Of a stretch of DNA of 64,000 bases, positions 25,776 to 34,474 are shown one piece after another. The position numbers were made by a program, and so were the translations under genes. The notes under the pieces were generated by a model. It was not told the DNA's origin, did no database searches, and saw nothing but the letters and a program-made list of their open reading frames with translations. Numbering within the stretch: the stretch's first letter is position 1; each line of letters begins with the position of its first letter. Source of the stretch: Gordonia tangerina (GTDB lineage Bacteria; Actinomycetota; Actinomycetes; Mycobacteriales; Mycobacteriaceae); contig NZ_JAKGCU010000001.1 in the NCBI RefSeq assembly GCF_021556435.1, forward strand, positions 310,001-374,000, given 5' to 3'.

Positions 25776-27608
25776 GTGGTGGTGGTGCGAACGCGGCGGT
25801 TGAGCGACTGGTTGCGGACCGAGACCGGCAGCGCCGCGCTGCTCGTCGCAGTCACGATCGCGGCGCTGATCTGGGCAAACCTGCCGTCGGACAGTTACGC
25901 CGAGCTGTGGCACACCGAGGTGGGCCTGAGCTTCGGGGCCCACGGCGTCGACATGTCATTGCAGCACTGGATCAACGACGGCCTGATGGTGCTGTTCTTC
26001 TTCGTCATCGGGCTCGAGGTGCGCCAGGAGTTCTCCGTCGGATCGTTGCGCGACCGCCGCCGGGCGATGGTGCCGTTGGTCGCCGGGGTGTCCGGTGTGG
26101 TGGTGCCGGCCGTGATCTACCTGCTGATCGCCGGACGCGATGCCGCCGACGGCTGGGGCGTGGTGGTCGGCACCGACACGGCGTTCCTGTTGGGTGCGCT
26201 GGCCATCCTGGGTCCGCGGCTGTCGAATCAGCTGCGAGTGTTTCTGCTGACGTTGACCGTCGTGGACGATTTCCTCGCGGTGTCGATCATCGGCGTGGTG
26301 TATTCCGACGACCTCGATGTGGTCGCGTTGTTGATCGCCGTCGCCGGTCTGGTCGGGTTGTGGTTGCTGTCGCGCACCACGGTCTGGCGTAGCGCGCCGT
26401 ACGTGACGCTGGTGGTGGTGGTGTGGGCGGCAACGCTGGCCTCAGGTGTGCATCCGTCGCTGGCCGGGATGGCGGCCGGTCTGCTGGTGCCGGCGGCTGC
26501 GACGGAACGCGACCACGTCGAATCGGCGAAGGCGCTGTTCCGCGACTACTGGCAGTCACCAGAGGCCGGGGTGGCGCGTACCGCGCGCAGTGGGTTGGCC
26601 CGGTCGATCTCGGTCAACCAGCGACTGCACGACGTGCTGCGTGCCCCGGTCTCGTTGTTCGTGGTGCCGGTGTTCGCGCTGGCCAACGCGGGCATCGCGC
26701 TCGGCGGGGGAGTGCTCACCGACGCGCTGGCCTCGACCATCACCTGGGGCGTCGTCGCGGGATTGGTGCTCGGCAAGTTCCTCGGCATCTCGCTGGGCGC
26801 GTGGCTGGCGGTGCGCGCCGGACTCGGCCGGCTGCCCGAAGGCGTCGGGCGGGGCAGTCTGTTGGGCGGCTCGGCGCTGGCCGGGATCGGATTCACCGTG
26901 TCCCTGCTGATCGTCGGGCTGGCGTTCACCGACACCACGCAGGCGGCGGAGGCCACCGTGGGTGTGCTGATCGCGATGGTTTGTGCGGCCGCGCTGGGCT
27001 GGCTGATCTTCACCCGGGCCCGCGTCAAATGGGGTGAGACGACCGCCGATCTGCCCATCACCCTCGAGCCGCCGGTGGATCCCGAGGTCGACCATGTCCG
27101 CGGACCGGTCGACGCCCCGCTCACCGTGGTCGAGTTCATGGATTTCGAATGCCCGTTCTGCGCGAAGACCACCGGCATGTGGAACGACGTACACGCGCAC
27201 TTCGGCGACGAGGTCCGTTACATCGTGCGGCACCTGCCGATCTACGAGTATCACCCACACGCCTACCTCGCGGCACTCGCCGCAGAGGCCGCCGGCGAGC
27301 AGGGCAGGTTCTGGGAGATGCACGATCTGCTGTTCGCGAACCAAGCCGAACTGTCTTCCGAGCATCTGGTTGGCTATGCCGAGCAGCTCGACTTGGATGT
27401 GAGCCGGTTTGTGCTCGACCTCGAGAGCTCCGAACTCGCCGGGCGGATCAGCGACGATGAGCGCAGCGCAGAGGCGAGCGGTGCCCGTGGGACCCCGACC
27501 TTCTTCCTCAACGGACGGCGCCACCGCGGCCCGCACGACGCCCGCACCGTGATCGCGGCGTTGGAGGAGAATCACGACGCACAGTCGGCGGCGCGGCGTC
27601 GGTCGTAG
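25776..27608 (+). CDS. nhaA: NhaA Na+/H+ antiporter fused to a DsbA-like thioredoxin domain
   Basis: 610-aa fusion. Residues 1 to about 415 are NhaA with the paired aspartates Asp164-Asp165 (LTVVDDFLAV), aligned with E. coli Asp163-Asp164, and GTDTAFLLGALAILGPR. Residues about 425-605 form a DsbA-like domain with the active-site CPFC (Cys459, Cys462) in EFMDFECPFCAKT and the cis-proline segment GARGTPTFFLNG. The domain follows the last membrane helix. This architecture is known in actinobacteria; a redox role for the domain on Na+ exchange or on envelope thiols is inferred. GTG 25776 start. Confidence 0.93.
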   Translation: MVVVRTRRLSDWLRTETGSAALLVAVTIAALIWANLPSDSYAELWHTEVGLSFGAHGVDMSLQHWINDGLMVLFFFVIGLEVRQEFSVGSLRDRRRAMVPLVAGVSGVVVPAVIYLLIAGRDAADGWGVVVGTDTAFLLGALAILGPRLSNQLRVFLLTLTVVDDFLAVSIIGVVYSDDLDVVALLIAVAGLVGLWLLSRTTVWRSAPYVTLVVVVWAATLASGVHPSLAGMAAGLLVPAAATERDHVESAKALFRDYWQSPEAGVARTARSGLARSISVNQRLHDVLRAPVSLFVVPVFALANAGIALGGGVLTDALASTITWGVVAGLVLGKFLGISLGAWLAVRAGLGRLPEGVGRGSLLGGSALAGIGFTVSLLIVGLAFTDTTQAAEATVGVLIAMVCAAALGWLIFTRARVKWGETTADLPITLEPPVDPEVDHVRGPVDAPLTVVEFMDFECPFCAKTTGMWNDVHAHFGDEVRYIVRHLPIYEYHPHAYLAALAAEAAGEQGRFWEMHDLLFANQAELSSEHLVGYAEQLDLDVSRFVLDLESSELAGRISDDERSAEASGARGTPTFFLNGRRHRGPHDARTVIAALEENHDAQSAARRRS

Positions 27609-27837
27609 TCGGTGCCCCTCCTGCCTGCCCACAGGGGGTATCAGGGTCCGGGCTGGACGCCACGACCCGATCCACCGTGTCCGGCGGGATCACCGCTGAG
27701 CCTGCCCGGATGGATTATGCAGCCGAGGTCCCTGAGCGGTGATGCTCGCGGACACGCGGGCGGGTGTGCCGCGTCCGGACCGGGTTCGGGCTCGATGGCA
27801 TACGACCCAGCTCACGCCGCCCGCTATGGTGACCTGC

Positions 27838-29139
27838 ATGACGATGAACGTGGACGCCACCAACCCGGAACTGGTCACCGTTGGGGTGCCCACGCACTGG
27901 TACAACCTCGCGGCAGAACTCGGGACCCCGATCCCGCCGCATCTGCATCCGGGCACCAAGGAGCCGGTGGGCCCCGAGGACCTCGCTGCCCTGTTCCCGG
28001 CCGGGTTGATCGCGCAGGAGGTCTCGACCGAGCCCTACATCGAGATCCCCGAACCGGTGCGGGAGATCTATCGGATGTGGCGGCCGTCGCCGCTGATCCG
28101 GGCGCGGCGGTTCGAGGAGGCGCTCAACACCAAGGCGCACATCTACGTCAAGTACGAGGGCGTCAGCCCCGTCGGTAGTCACAAGACCAATTCGGCCGTC
28201 GCGCAGGCGTACTACAACAGCGTCGACGGCGTGCAGAAGCTCACCACCGAGACCGGCGCCGGGCAGTGGGGCAGTGCGCTCGCCTTCGCCGGCGCCCAGT
28301 TCGGCATCGACATCGAGGTGTGGCAGGTCCGCGCGTCCTATGACTCCAAGCCGTATCGCGGTCACCTCATCCGCACCTACGGGGGCACCTTGCATCCCTC
28401 GCCGTCGGATTTGACCGAGTCGGGTCGCGCGATGCTGGCGAAGGATCCGAACACCACCGGCAGCCTGGGCATGGCGGTCAGCGAGGCGGTCGAGGTGGCC
28501 GCCGCCGATCCGGACACCCGCTACGCGCTGGGCAGCGTGCTCAACCACGTGGTGCTACATCAGAGTGTCATCGGCGTGGAAGCAGTCGAGCAGCTCAACG
28601 CGGTCGAGGACGGCGGCGCCGACGTCGTGTTCGGTTGTGCCGGTGGCGGTTCGAACTTGGCTGGACTCTCGTTCCCGTTCCTGCGGGAGAAGATCCACGG
28701 TCGGTCCAACCCGCGCATCGTCGCGGCTGAGCCCGCCGCGTGCCCGTCGATCACCCAAGGCGAGTACCGCTACGACCACGGCGACGTCGCCGGCCTGACC
28801 CCGCTGCTCAAGATGCACACCCTCGGTATGGATTTCGTACCCGACCCGATCCATGCCGGCGGACTGCGTTACCACGGCATGGCGCCTGCGCTCAGTCACA
28901 CCGTGGAGCTCGGTCTGGTGGAGGGCGTGGCGATCAGCCAGCACGATGCGTTCAGTGCGGGTGTGCAGTTCGCGCGGTCGCAGGGCATCGTGCCTGCGCC
29001 GGAGTCCACTCACGCGATCGCCGCTTGTGCTGCCCACGTCGCCAACAGCGACATGGAGGAGGTCGTGGTGATCGGGTTGTCGGGCCATGGTCAGCTCGAC
29101 CTGCCGGCCTACGCGGAGTTCCTCGACGGGAAATTCTGA
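27838..29139 (+). CDS. TrpB2-type PLP enzyme (tryptophan synthase beta-like)
   Basis: 433-aa PLP-dependent enzyme of the TrpB2 branch. Predicted PLP lysine is Lys116 in SPVGSHKTNSAVAQAYYN; the phosphate-binding glycine loop is FGCAGGGSNLAGL and the C-terminal serine-containing motif is VIGLSGHGQLDL. TrpB2 proteins occur without TrpA and can make tryptophan from indole and serine or act on related amino acids. Here there is no trpA or other trp gene nearby. ATG 27838 gives MTMNVDATNPELV; the frame upstream is not conserved. Confidence 0.88.
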   Translation: MTMNVDATNPELVTVGVPTHWYNLAAELGTPIPPHLHPGTKEPVGPEDLAALFPAGLIAQEVSTEPYIEIPEPVREIYRMWRPSPLIRARRFEEALNTKAHIYVKYEGVSPVGSHKTNSAVAQAYYNSVDGVQKLTTETGAGQWGSALAFAGAQFGIDIEVWQVRASYDSKPYRGHLIRTYGGTLHPSPSDLTESGRAMLAKDPNTTGSLGMAVSEAVEVAAADPDTRYALGSVLNHVVLHQSVIGVEAVEQLNAVEDGGADVVFGCAGGGSNLAGLSFPFLREKIHGRSNPRIVAAEPAACPSITQGEYRYDHGDVAGLTPLLKMHTLGMDFVPDPIHAGGLRYHGMAPALSHTVELGLVEGVAISQHDAFSAGVQFARSQGIVPAPESTHAIAACAAHVANSDMEEVVVIGLSGHGQLDLPAYAEFLDGKF

Positions 29140-29165
29140 CGACCTCGTGTGACCGCCGGGAACCG

Positions 29166-29894
29166 ATGCGCACCGTCGGAGTCGACCTCGCAGCGTCCCC
29201 GACGCGCACGGCGGTCGCGGTCATCGAGTGGGCCGACGGGACCGCGCGACTCGTAGAGCTGACGATGCCGGCCGACGATACGCGGATTCGCGAACTCGTC
29301 GCGGGCGCCGAACGCATCGGCATCGACGCGCCGTTCGGTTGGCCTGATGCGTTCGTCGATCTCGTTGTGGCACAACATCACGGCAATCTCTCCGCCGGAC
29401 GTGGGCTCGACGACATCGATCGCAGGCGGCCGCTGGCCTATCGTCGGACCGACCGCGCCATCGCCGCAGCGAAGCTCGGCAACCCGCTGAGCGTCTCGGC
29501 CGACCAGATCGCTCATGTCGCCTTCCGCTGCGTCGGACTGCTGGCCGACCTGGGCATCGCCGACCGTGTCGACGGCTGGGCGGTGGAGGCGTATCCGGCT
29601 GCGGCGCTGAAACACTGGGGGTTGACGCATCGCGGATACAAAGGGGTCGCGCGTCGCGATGTGCTCGCGGCGTCGTACGAGTCGTTGGTCGCGCGGGCCC
29701 CGTGGTTGGACCCGTGTGGTCACCGGGAGTTGCTCGGGGTCGATGACAACGCCTTCGATGCGGTGATCACCGCGCTGATCGCGCGGGCCGCGGCGCTGGG
29801 GCGTACTCGGCTCCCGGATGGCGCGGACCTCGAGGTGACGGCGCGGGAGGGATGGATTCACGTGCCGGAGTGCGCTTTGGGCGAGCTGGCGTGA
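29166..29894 (+). CDS. DUF429 protein (RNase H-like fold)
   Basis: 242-aa DUF429 protein. It begins MRTVGVDLAASPTRTAVAVI, a first strand with Asp as in RNase H-like nucleases, and has IGIDAPFGWPDAFV and a late acidic motif in GVDDNAFDAVITALIARA. DUF429 proteins are predicted nucleases of unknown substrate. It starts 26 bp after the TrpB2 stop, same strand, so it may be co-transcribed, though no functional link is evident. Confidence 0.8.
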   Translation: MRTVGVDLAASPTRTAVAVIEWADGTARLVELTMPADDTRIRELVAGAERIGIDAPFGWPDAFVDLVVAQHHGNLSAGRGLDDIDRRRPLAYRRTDRAIAAAKLGNPLSVSADQIAHVAFRCVGLLADLGIADRVDGWAVEAYPAAALKHWGLTHRGYKGVARRDVLAASYESLVARAPWLDPCGHRELLGVDDNAFDAVITALIARAAALGRTRLPDGADLEVTAREGWIHVPECALGELA

Positions 29895-29916
29895 CGAGGT
29901 GGGTTCGGGTTGCCTG

Positions 29917-30015
29917 GTCTCGATACGCTTCCTCGGCTGGCGCCTCGGACGCTACTCGACCAGCAGTGGAGTGCGCTTCCTCGGCTGGTGCCTCGGACGC
30001 TACTCGACCAGCGAT
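29917..30015. repeat. Dispersed TCTCGATACG...CTACTCGACCAG repeat, two partial copies
   Basis: One copy (about 29918-29963) and a second that lacks the first ten bases (about 29974-30012), sharing GCTTCCTCGGCTGG and GCCTCGGACGCTACTCGACC. A short direct repeat GCGATGGGTTGCGG follows at about 30011-30049. It lies between the convergent DUF429 and GNAT genes. Same family as the arrays near 18.9 and 49.2 kb. Confidence 0.75.
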
Positions 30016-30067
30016 GGGTTGCGGCGAGCCGACCCGCGATGGGTTGCGGAGTTCTCGTTGGATGCGA

Positions 30068-30640
30068 CTACCGGAGGTCGAGTCGCATCAGGACTCGCGG
30101 GAAGCGGTTGAGGACCGAATCGGTGTCTGCCGCCCACTCGAAACCGCCGTCCTCGAACAGCTTCCGCGTTCCCACATACGCCATCGTGAGATCCACCTTC
30201 GCCCCGCGGTTGTCCACCGGATAGCCCTCGACGGCCGGTGCGCCGTGGTCGCGGGCGAAGCCGACGGCCCCGGCCAACAGTGCGTGGGAGATGCCCTGTT
30301 TGCGATGGCCGGGCCGCACCCGGATGCACCACACCGACCACACGTCGAGATCGTCGACGTGGGGGATCTTGCGGTTGCCGGCGAAAGTGGTGTCGGCGCG
30401 TGGGGCGACCGCCACCCACCCGACCACGTCGTCGCCGTCATAGGCGAGCACACCCGGGGCAGGCTTTCGTCGACACAGCTTCCGCACGTACTCGCCGCGT
30501 TCCTCGCGCGCGAGCTCCTGGTTGAGCTTGTTCGGTATGCGGTAGCTCAGACACCAACACACGTTGGCGTCCGGGCGTTTGGGTCCGATGACCGCGCGGA
30601 CATCGGCGAAACGGGTTGCCGGGCGGACCTCGATGGGCAT
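30068..30640 (-). CDS. GNAT-family N-acetyltransferase
   Basis: 190-aa GNAT-fold acetyltransferase. The acetyl-CoA binding loop is seen in WCIRVRPGHRKQGISHALLA, with an N-terminal motif CWCLSYRIPNKLN typical of a family annotated only as GNAT. The C-terminus MAYVGTRKLFEDGGFEWAAD completes the fold. The substrate is unknown. It is the downstream neighbour of the MDR oxidoreductase on the same strand, with 63 bp between them. Confidence 0.85.
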   Translation of the reverse strand: MPIEVRPATRFADVRAVIGPKRPDANVCWCLSYRIPNKLNQELAREERGEYVRKLCRRKPAPGVLAYDGDDVVGWVAVAPRADTTFAGNRKIPHVDDLDVWSVWCIRVRPGHRKQGISHALLAGAVGFARDHGAPAVEGYPVDNRGAKVDLTMAYVGTRKLFEDGGFEWAADTDSVLNRFPRVLMRLDLR

Positions 30641-30703
30641 GGGTCCACCATGGTCGGGTCGGGAGCGGAGCGCAAGGTCGGTTGCACAGGGTCGAAGGCG
30701 ATC

Positions 30704-31672
30704 TCAGATCGACACCGCCAGTTTTCCGCGCACCTGCCCTTCGGTGAGGTAGTCCATCGCCTTCGCGGCCTCGGACAGCGTGAACGTCCGGTCCAGGGTG
30801 GGGCGCAGTGTGCCGGCCTCGACCATCGACCTCAGCACGGCCAGGTCGTCGGCGCTCTCCTTGGCGATGATGCCGACCAACCGGTGCTTGACGAACGGCG
30901 ACAGCAGCATAGCGCCGAGCTGACGTTGGATGCCGCCCAACAGGTTTCCGCCGCCTTCGCCACCGACGATGACGAGGGTGCCGCGCAGGGTCAGCAGGCG
31001 TCGCAGGGCCGAGACTTCTCGATTGCCCGCGATGTCGAGGATGACGTCGAATGGGCCGGCGGAAGCGTCGATGTCGTCGCGGGTGTAGTCGATCACCTGC
31101 GCAGCGCCCAACGACCGCACCCATTCGGATTTCGGACCGCTGGCCACGGCCACCACGTCGGCGCCGAACGCCGCGGCGATCTGCACGGCATACGAACCGA
31201 CACCGCCGGATGCGCCGATCACCAGCACGCGATTCCCCGAGATCACCCGACCCGCGTCACGAACGGCCTGCAGCGCGGTCAGTCCCGACACCGGAAGTAC
31301 CGCAGCCTCCTCGAAGGAGACGCCGGCGGGCTTGCGACCTAGGCGCTTGACCGGCACCACCGCGTACTCGGCCATCGACCCGCCCGCCGTACCGATCACC
31401 TCGTCGCCCACCGACCAGGCGTCTACGTCCGGGCCGACCTCGGCGACGACTCCGGCCAGGTCACGGCCGGGCACCGGCCACCGGGGGCGTCGCAGGCCGA
31501 GACCGAGGCGTGCGACGTAGGGCGTGCCCGTCATGAGGTGCCAGGTGCCGCGGTCGAGGCCGGCGGCATGCACCCGCACCAGGACCTCGTCCCGTTTCGG
31601 TACGGGTCGATCGACCTCACCCAGGCGCAGACAGTCGCTGGTGCCGTATTCGTGCTGGGTCATGGCCCTCAT
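30704..31672 (-). CDS. NAD(P)-dependent quinone oxidoreductase-like alcohol dehydrogenase
   Basis: 322-aa medium-chain reductase of the quinone-oxidoreductase branch. It lacks the structural-zinc cysteine cluster. Seen: VLVRVHAAGLDRGTWHLMTG, PGRDLAGVVAEVG, and the NADP-binding VLVIGASGGVGSYAVQIAAA. Members reduce quinones or enones. Start is ATG 31672 (MRAMTQHEYGTSDCLRL). Neighbours are unrelated single genes. Confidence 0.88.
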   Translation of the reverse strand: MRAMTQHEYGTSDCLRLGEVDRPVPKRDEVLVRVHAAGLDRGTWHLMTGTPYVARLGLGLRRPRWPVPGRDLAGVVAEVGPDVDAWSVGDEVIGTAGGSMAEYAVVPVKRLGRKPAGVSFEEAAVLPVSGLTALQAVRDAGRVISGNRVLVIGASGGVGSYAVQIAAAFGADVVAVASGPKSEWVRSLGAAQVIDYTRDDIDASAGPFDVILDIAGNREVSALRRLLTLRGTLVIVGGEGGGNLLGGIQRQLGAMLLSPFVKHRLVGIIAKESADDLAVLRSMVEAGTLRPTLDRTFTLSEAAKAMDYLTEGQVRGKLAVSI

Positions 31673-31786
31673 CGTCGCTCCAAGCTTACGCTGTAAGTCG
31701 ATGGGTCAACGGTACGGCGTGCGCGCTGAAAGGGTCAAGGGCTGGCAACGGGACGACGCGAAGGTGGGCCCGGTCCGAGGTCTGCA

Positions 31787-32611
31787 TCAGCTGCGGAAGA
31801 ACTCCAAAAGGTCGGCGTTGATGGTGTCCGCCTCCGTCGTCGGCATTCCGTGCGGGAATCCCGGATAGGTCTTCAGTGTGGCGTTCGGCAAGAACTCCGC
31901 GGATCGCACCCCGGCGTCCTGGTAGGGCACGACCTGATCGTCCTCCCCGTGCAACACCAGCACCGGGATCTCGATCTTCTCGAGATCCGGGGTGAAATCG
32001 GTCTGCGAGAACGCCACCACCCCGTCGTAGTGCGCTTTCGCACCGCCCATCATGCCCTGGCGCCACCAGTTGGCGATGACGCCCTGTGACGGCTGCGCAC
32101 CCTCGCGGTTGTATCCGTAGAACGGTCCGGCGGCGAACTCCCAGAAGAAGTCGGCACGACGCTGCGCGACCTGCTGCTGGATATCGTCGAACACTTCCTT
32201 CGGCAGTCCGTCGGGGTTGCTGTCGGTCTTGACCATGATCGGGGGCACCGCGCTGATCAGCACCGCTTTGGCGGCGCGGTCGACGCCGTGCCGGGCCAGA
32301 TAACGTGCGATCTCGCCACCGCCGGTGGAATGTCCGACGTGAATCGCGTCGCGCAGGTCCAGGTGCTCGACGACGGCACGCATGTCGTCGGCGTAGTGGT
32401 CCATGTCGTGGCCGTCGGCGACCTGGGTGGAGCGACCGTGCCCTCGACGGTCATGGGCGACGACCCGATACCCGTGCTCGACGAAGAACATCATCTGTGC
32501 ATCCCAGTCGTCCGACGACAACGGCCAGCCGTGACTGAACACGACGGGCTGTCCGGAACCCCAGTCCTTGTAGAAGATCTCGACGCCGTCCGAGGTGGTG
32601 ACCGTGGGCAT
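31787..32611 (-). CDS. Alpha/beta hydrolase, non-heme chloroperoxidase type
   Basis: 274-aa cytosolic hydrolase of the cofactor-free haloperoxidase/esterase family. The catalytic triad can be placed: nucleophile in VGHSTGGGEIAR, Asp in LHGEDDQVVP, His in PGFPHGMPT. The oxyanion segment is FSHGWPLSSDDWDAQ. ATG 32611 (MPTVTTSDGVEIFYKDWG) matches family members; the extra upstream codons would add a non-conserved stretch. The natural substrate is probably an ester rather than halide chemistry. Confidence 0.9.
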   Translation of the reverse strand: MPTVTTSDGVEIFYKDWGSGQPVVFSHGWPLSSDDWDAQMMFFVEHGYRVVAHDRRGHGRSTQVADGHDMDHYADDMRAVVEHLDLRDAIHVGHSTGGGEIARYLARHGVDRAAKAVLISAVPPIMVKTDSNPDGLPKEVFDDIQQQVAQRRADFFWEFAAGPFYGYNREGAQPSQGVIANWWRQGMMGGAKAHYDGVVAFSQTDFTPDLEKIEIPVLVLHGEDDQVVPYQDAGVRSAEFLPNATLKTYPGFPHGMPTTEADTINADLLEFFRS

Positions 32612-32729
32612 GGCAGTGCTCCTTCGCGAGAGGTAGTGGTCTTTTGACCAGCGCATTCAATGTGCGCCCGCTACGTCCTCCGCGGTCCCACTCGCTGCGC
32701 CACAAACACCCCCATTTGCGACATCCGGA

Positions 32730-33716
32730 TCACCCGGCGACTGCCCGGGTGGATGAGAAGCGTCGCTGGTACTTGCGTGGGGACACCCCGATGCGGGCGA
32801 CGAAGGCGCGTCGCATGACCTCGGCGCTGCCGTAGCCGGCGGCGTGCGCTGCTGCGCTCACGGTGAACCCGGCGTGCAGTTTGTCGCGGGCGACCGCGAA
32901 GCGGGCGTCGGCGATGTAGCCGGCCGGGGTGGTGCCCAACTCCTCGCGAAAGAGTCGGGTCAGTTGTCGCGCGCTGACATTGACGTGTCGGGCGAGACTC
33001 GCGACCGTGTGCGGGACATGCAGGTTCGCGTGGATGTGGTCGGTGGCGCGACGTACCAGACCGGTGCGCGGAGCGGGGCCGGCAAGTGACGCGGAGAACT
33101 GCGATTGTCCGCCACCTCGTTGCATGTAGACCAGTAGGCCCTGCGCAGTCCGCCGAGCGACCTCGGCACCGTGATCCGCCTCGACGAGGGCCAGACTCAG
33201 GTCGATTCCGGCGACCACACCCGCCGAACTGTAGAGGTCACCGTCGCGGACGTAGATCGCGTCGCGGTCCACCCGCACCGCGGGGAAGCGGTGTGCGAGG
33301 TCGGCGGTGAACTTCCAGTGCGTCGTCGCCGACCGGCCGTCCAGTAGCCCGGCCTGGGCGAGCACAACCGAACCGGTGCACACCGACGCGAGGCGGCGAG
33401 TGCGTCCGGCGAGGTCGGAGACCGCGGCGATCAATTCCGGCGTCACGAACAACGGCGGCGCGATCTCGCTGCCCGCGATCATCACGGTGTCGAACCTTCC
33501 CGACCCTGTCACCGCGGCAGTGCTGACGCGCACGCCGATCGACGTCGTCACGTCACCACCCGCCGGAGACATGACGACGACCTCGTAGTCACCACCGAAC
33601 TGGTTGGCCTCCACGAACACCTCTGCGGGTCCGGAGAAGTCGAGCATCTTCACGCCGTCGAAGACGACGATCCCGATTCGGCGGTGGGTGCGCGTGCGGG
33701 GGAGGACACTCTCCAT
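32730..33716 (-). CDS. GlxA-type regulator: DJ-1/PfpI domain plus AraC domain
   Basis: 328-aa regulator. The N-terminal DJ-1/PfpI-like domain shows IGIVVFDGVKMLDFSGPAEV and the elbow cysteine in RLASVCTGSVVLAQAGLL. The C-terminal AraC domain has two helix-turn-helix units (VASLARHVNVSARQLTRLFR and AAHAAGYGSAEVMRRAFVAR). GlxA-type proteins commonly control amine or amide metabolism. It is divergent from the HMG-CoA lyase remnant and upstream of the hydrolase on the same strand. Confidence 0.9.
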   Translation of the reverse strand: MESVLPRTRTHRRIGIVVFDGVKMLDFSGPAEVFVEANQFGGDYEVVVMSPAGGDVTTSIGVRVSTAAVTGSGRFDTVMIAGSEIAPPLFVTPELIAAVSDLAGRTRRLASVCTGSVVLAQAGLLDGRSATTHWKFTADLAHRFPAVRVDRDAIYVRDGDLYSSAGVVAGIDLSLALVEADHGAEVARRTAQGLLVYMQRGGGQSQFSASLAGPAPRTGLVRRATDHIHANLHVPHTVASLARHVNVSARQLTRLFREELGTTPAGYIADARFAVARDKLHAGFTVSAAAHAAGYGSAEVMRRAFVARIGVSPRKYQRRFSSTRAVAG

Positions 33717-33778
33717 GAGGCGAATCTATGTCCTCGGTGACGTGAATGCCGTGATGAACGGGATCGTTAGGTGAGCCC

Positions 33779-34150
33779 GTGAGTGTCAGCACAGTCACGG
33801 ATCGCGACGTGACGGTCGTTGAGGTGGCGCCACGCGACGGCTTGCAGAACGAGTCGTTGTCGTTGTCGACCGACGAGAAGCTCGAGCTGGTGCGTCACGC
33901 GGTCGGTTTCGGTGTGCGCAACGTCGAGGTCATGAGCTTCGCGCTCCCGAAGAAGTGCCGGCGATGGCCGACGCGGAGGATGTGGTCGGCGGATCCGTAA
34001 CGCCGACGGCGTCACCTACGGCGCGCTGATCCTCAACGAACGCGGACTCGACCTAGCCCTCGTCGCCGAGGTCAATGCGGTCGTCTACTGCACCGACACC
34101 TTCAGCAGTCGCACCCGTGGGCTCGACACCGACCTGTGCGCGCGGCTGGT
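33779..34150 (+). pseudogene. Hydroxymethylglutaryl-CoA lyase remnant
   Basis: The first 125 or so codons of an HMG-CoA lyase are readable only across frameshifts. From GTG 33779 comes VTVVEVAPRDGLQNESLSLS, the family's metal/substrate motif. At about 33953 the frame shifts (PAMADAEDVVGG). Near 33990 it shifts again, giving NADGVTYGALILNERGLDL and NAVVYCTDTFSSRTRG. Homology then stops near 34150, whereas intact lyases have about 300 residues. The gene is a decayed, truncated copy. It may once have belonged with the acyl-CoA synthetase downstream on the other strand. Confidence 0.75.
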
Positions 34151-34474
34151 GACTGGCTCGAAACCAGGTTCGGTAGGCGACTGCCGTCCTAGGTCTTGCG
34201 CGCGGGCGGGTTCCCCGTGCCGTCGGCGTCGAGCCGACCAGATCCCCTCTGATCTCGCTGGAGGAGTTGGCGATACCTGGGGGACGAGTGATCCACCGCC
34301 GGCGTTCCACGCTGAAAACCGCCCATCCCGAAAAGCGCCCCAGACATGCACCCGCTCCAGGCGACTCATCGACATAATGCCGACGGCCGCCTTGGGCGAG
34401 GGTGTTTTTCTGGGGCACTTTTGTGGAACGGGCGGGATCGGCAGCGGAAGCGGTCGGGGGCGATGGCGCTTGTG
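34151..34474. other. Intergenic remnant zone with one inverted repeat
   Basis: No gene recognised between the broken lyase and the acyl-CoA synthetase stop. AAAAGCGCCCCAGA (34331-34344) and TCTGGGGCACTTTT (34409-34422) form a 13-of-14 inverted repeat 64 bp apart, possibly the ends of a lost mobile element or a long terminator. The DNA 3' of the lyase homology may be foreign sequence that truncated it. Confidence 0.4.

Noticed and set aside
27609..27837. Riboswitch or T-box before the TrpB2 gene
   Set aside because: The 229-bp gap has no recognisable T-box or tryptophan-leader features such as a Trp-rich leader peptide.
34085..34418. Minus-strand protein downstream of the lyase remnant
   Set aside because: Its peptide contains low-quality sequence read from the antisense of the pseudogene and the junction, and matches no family.
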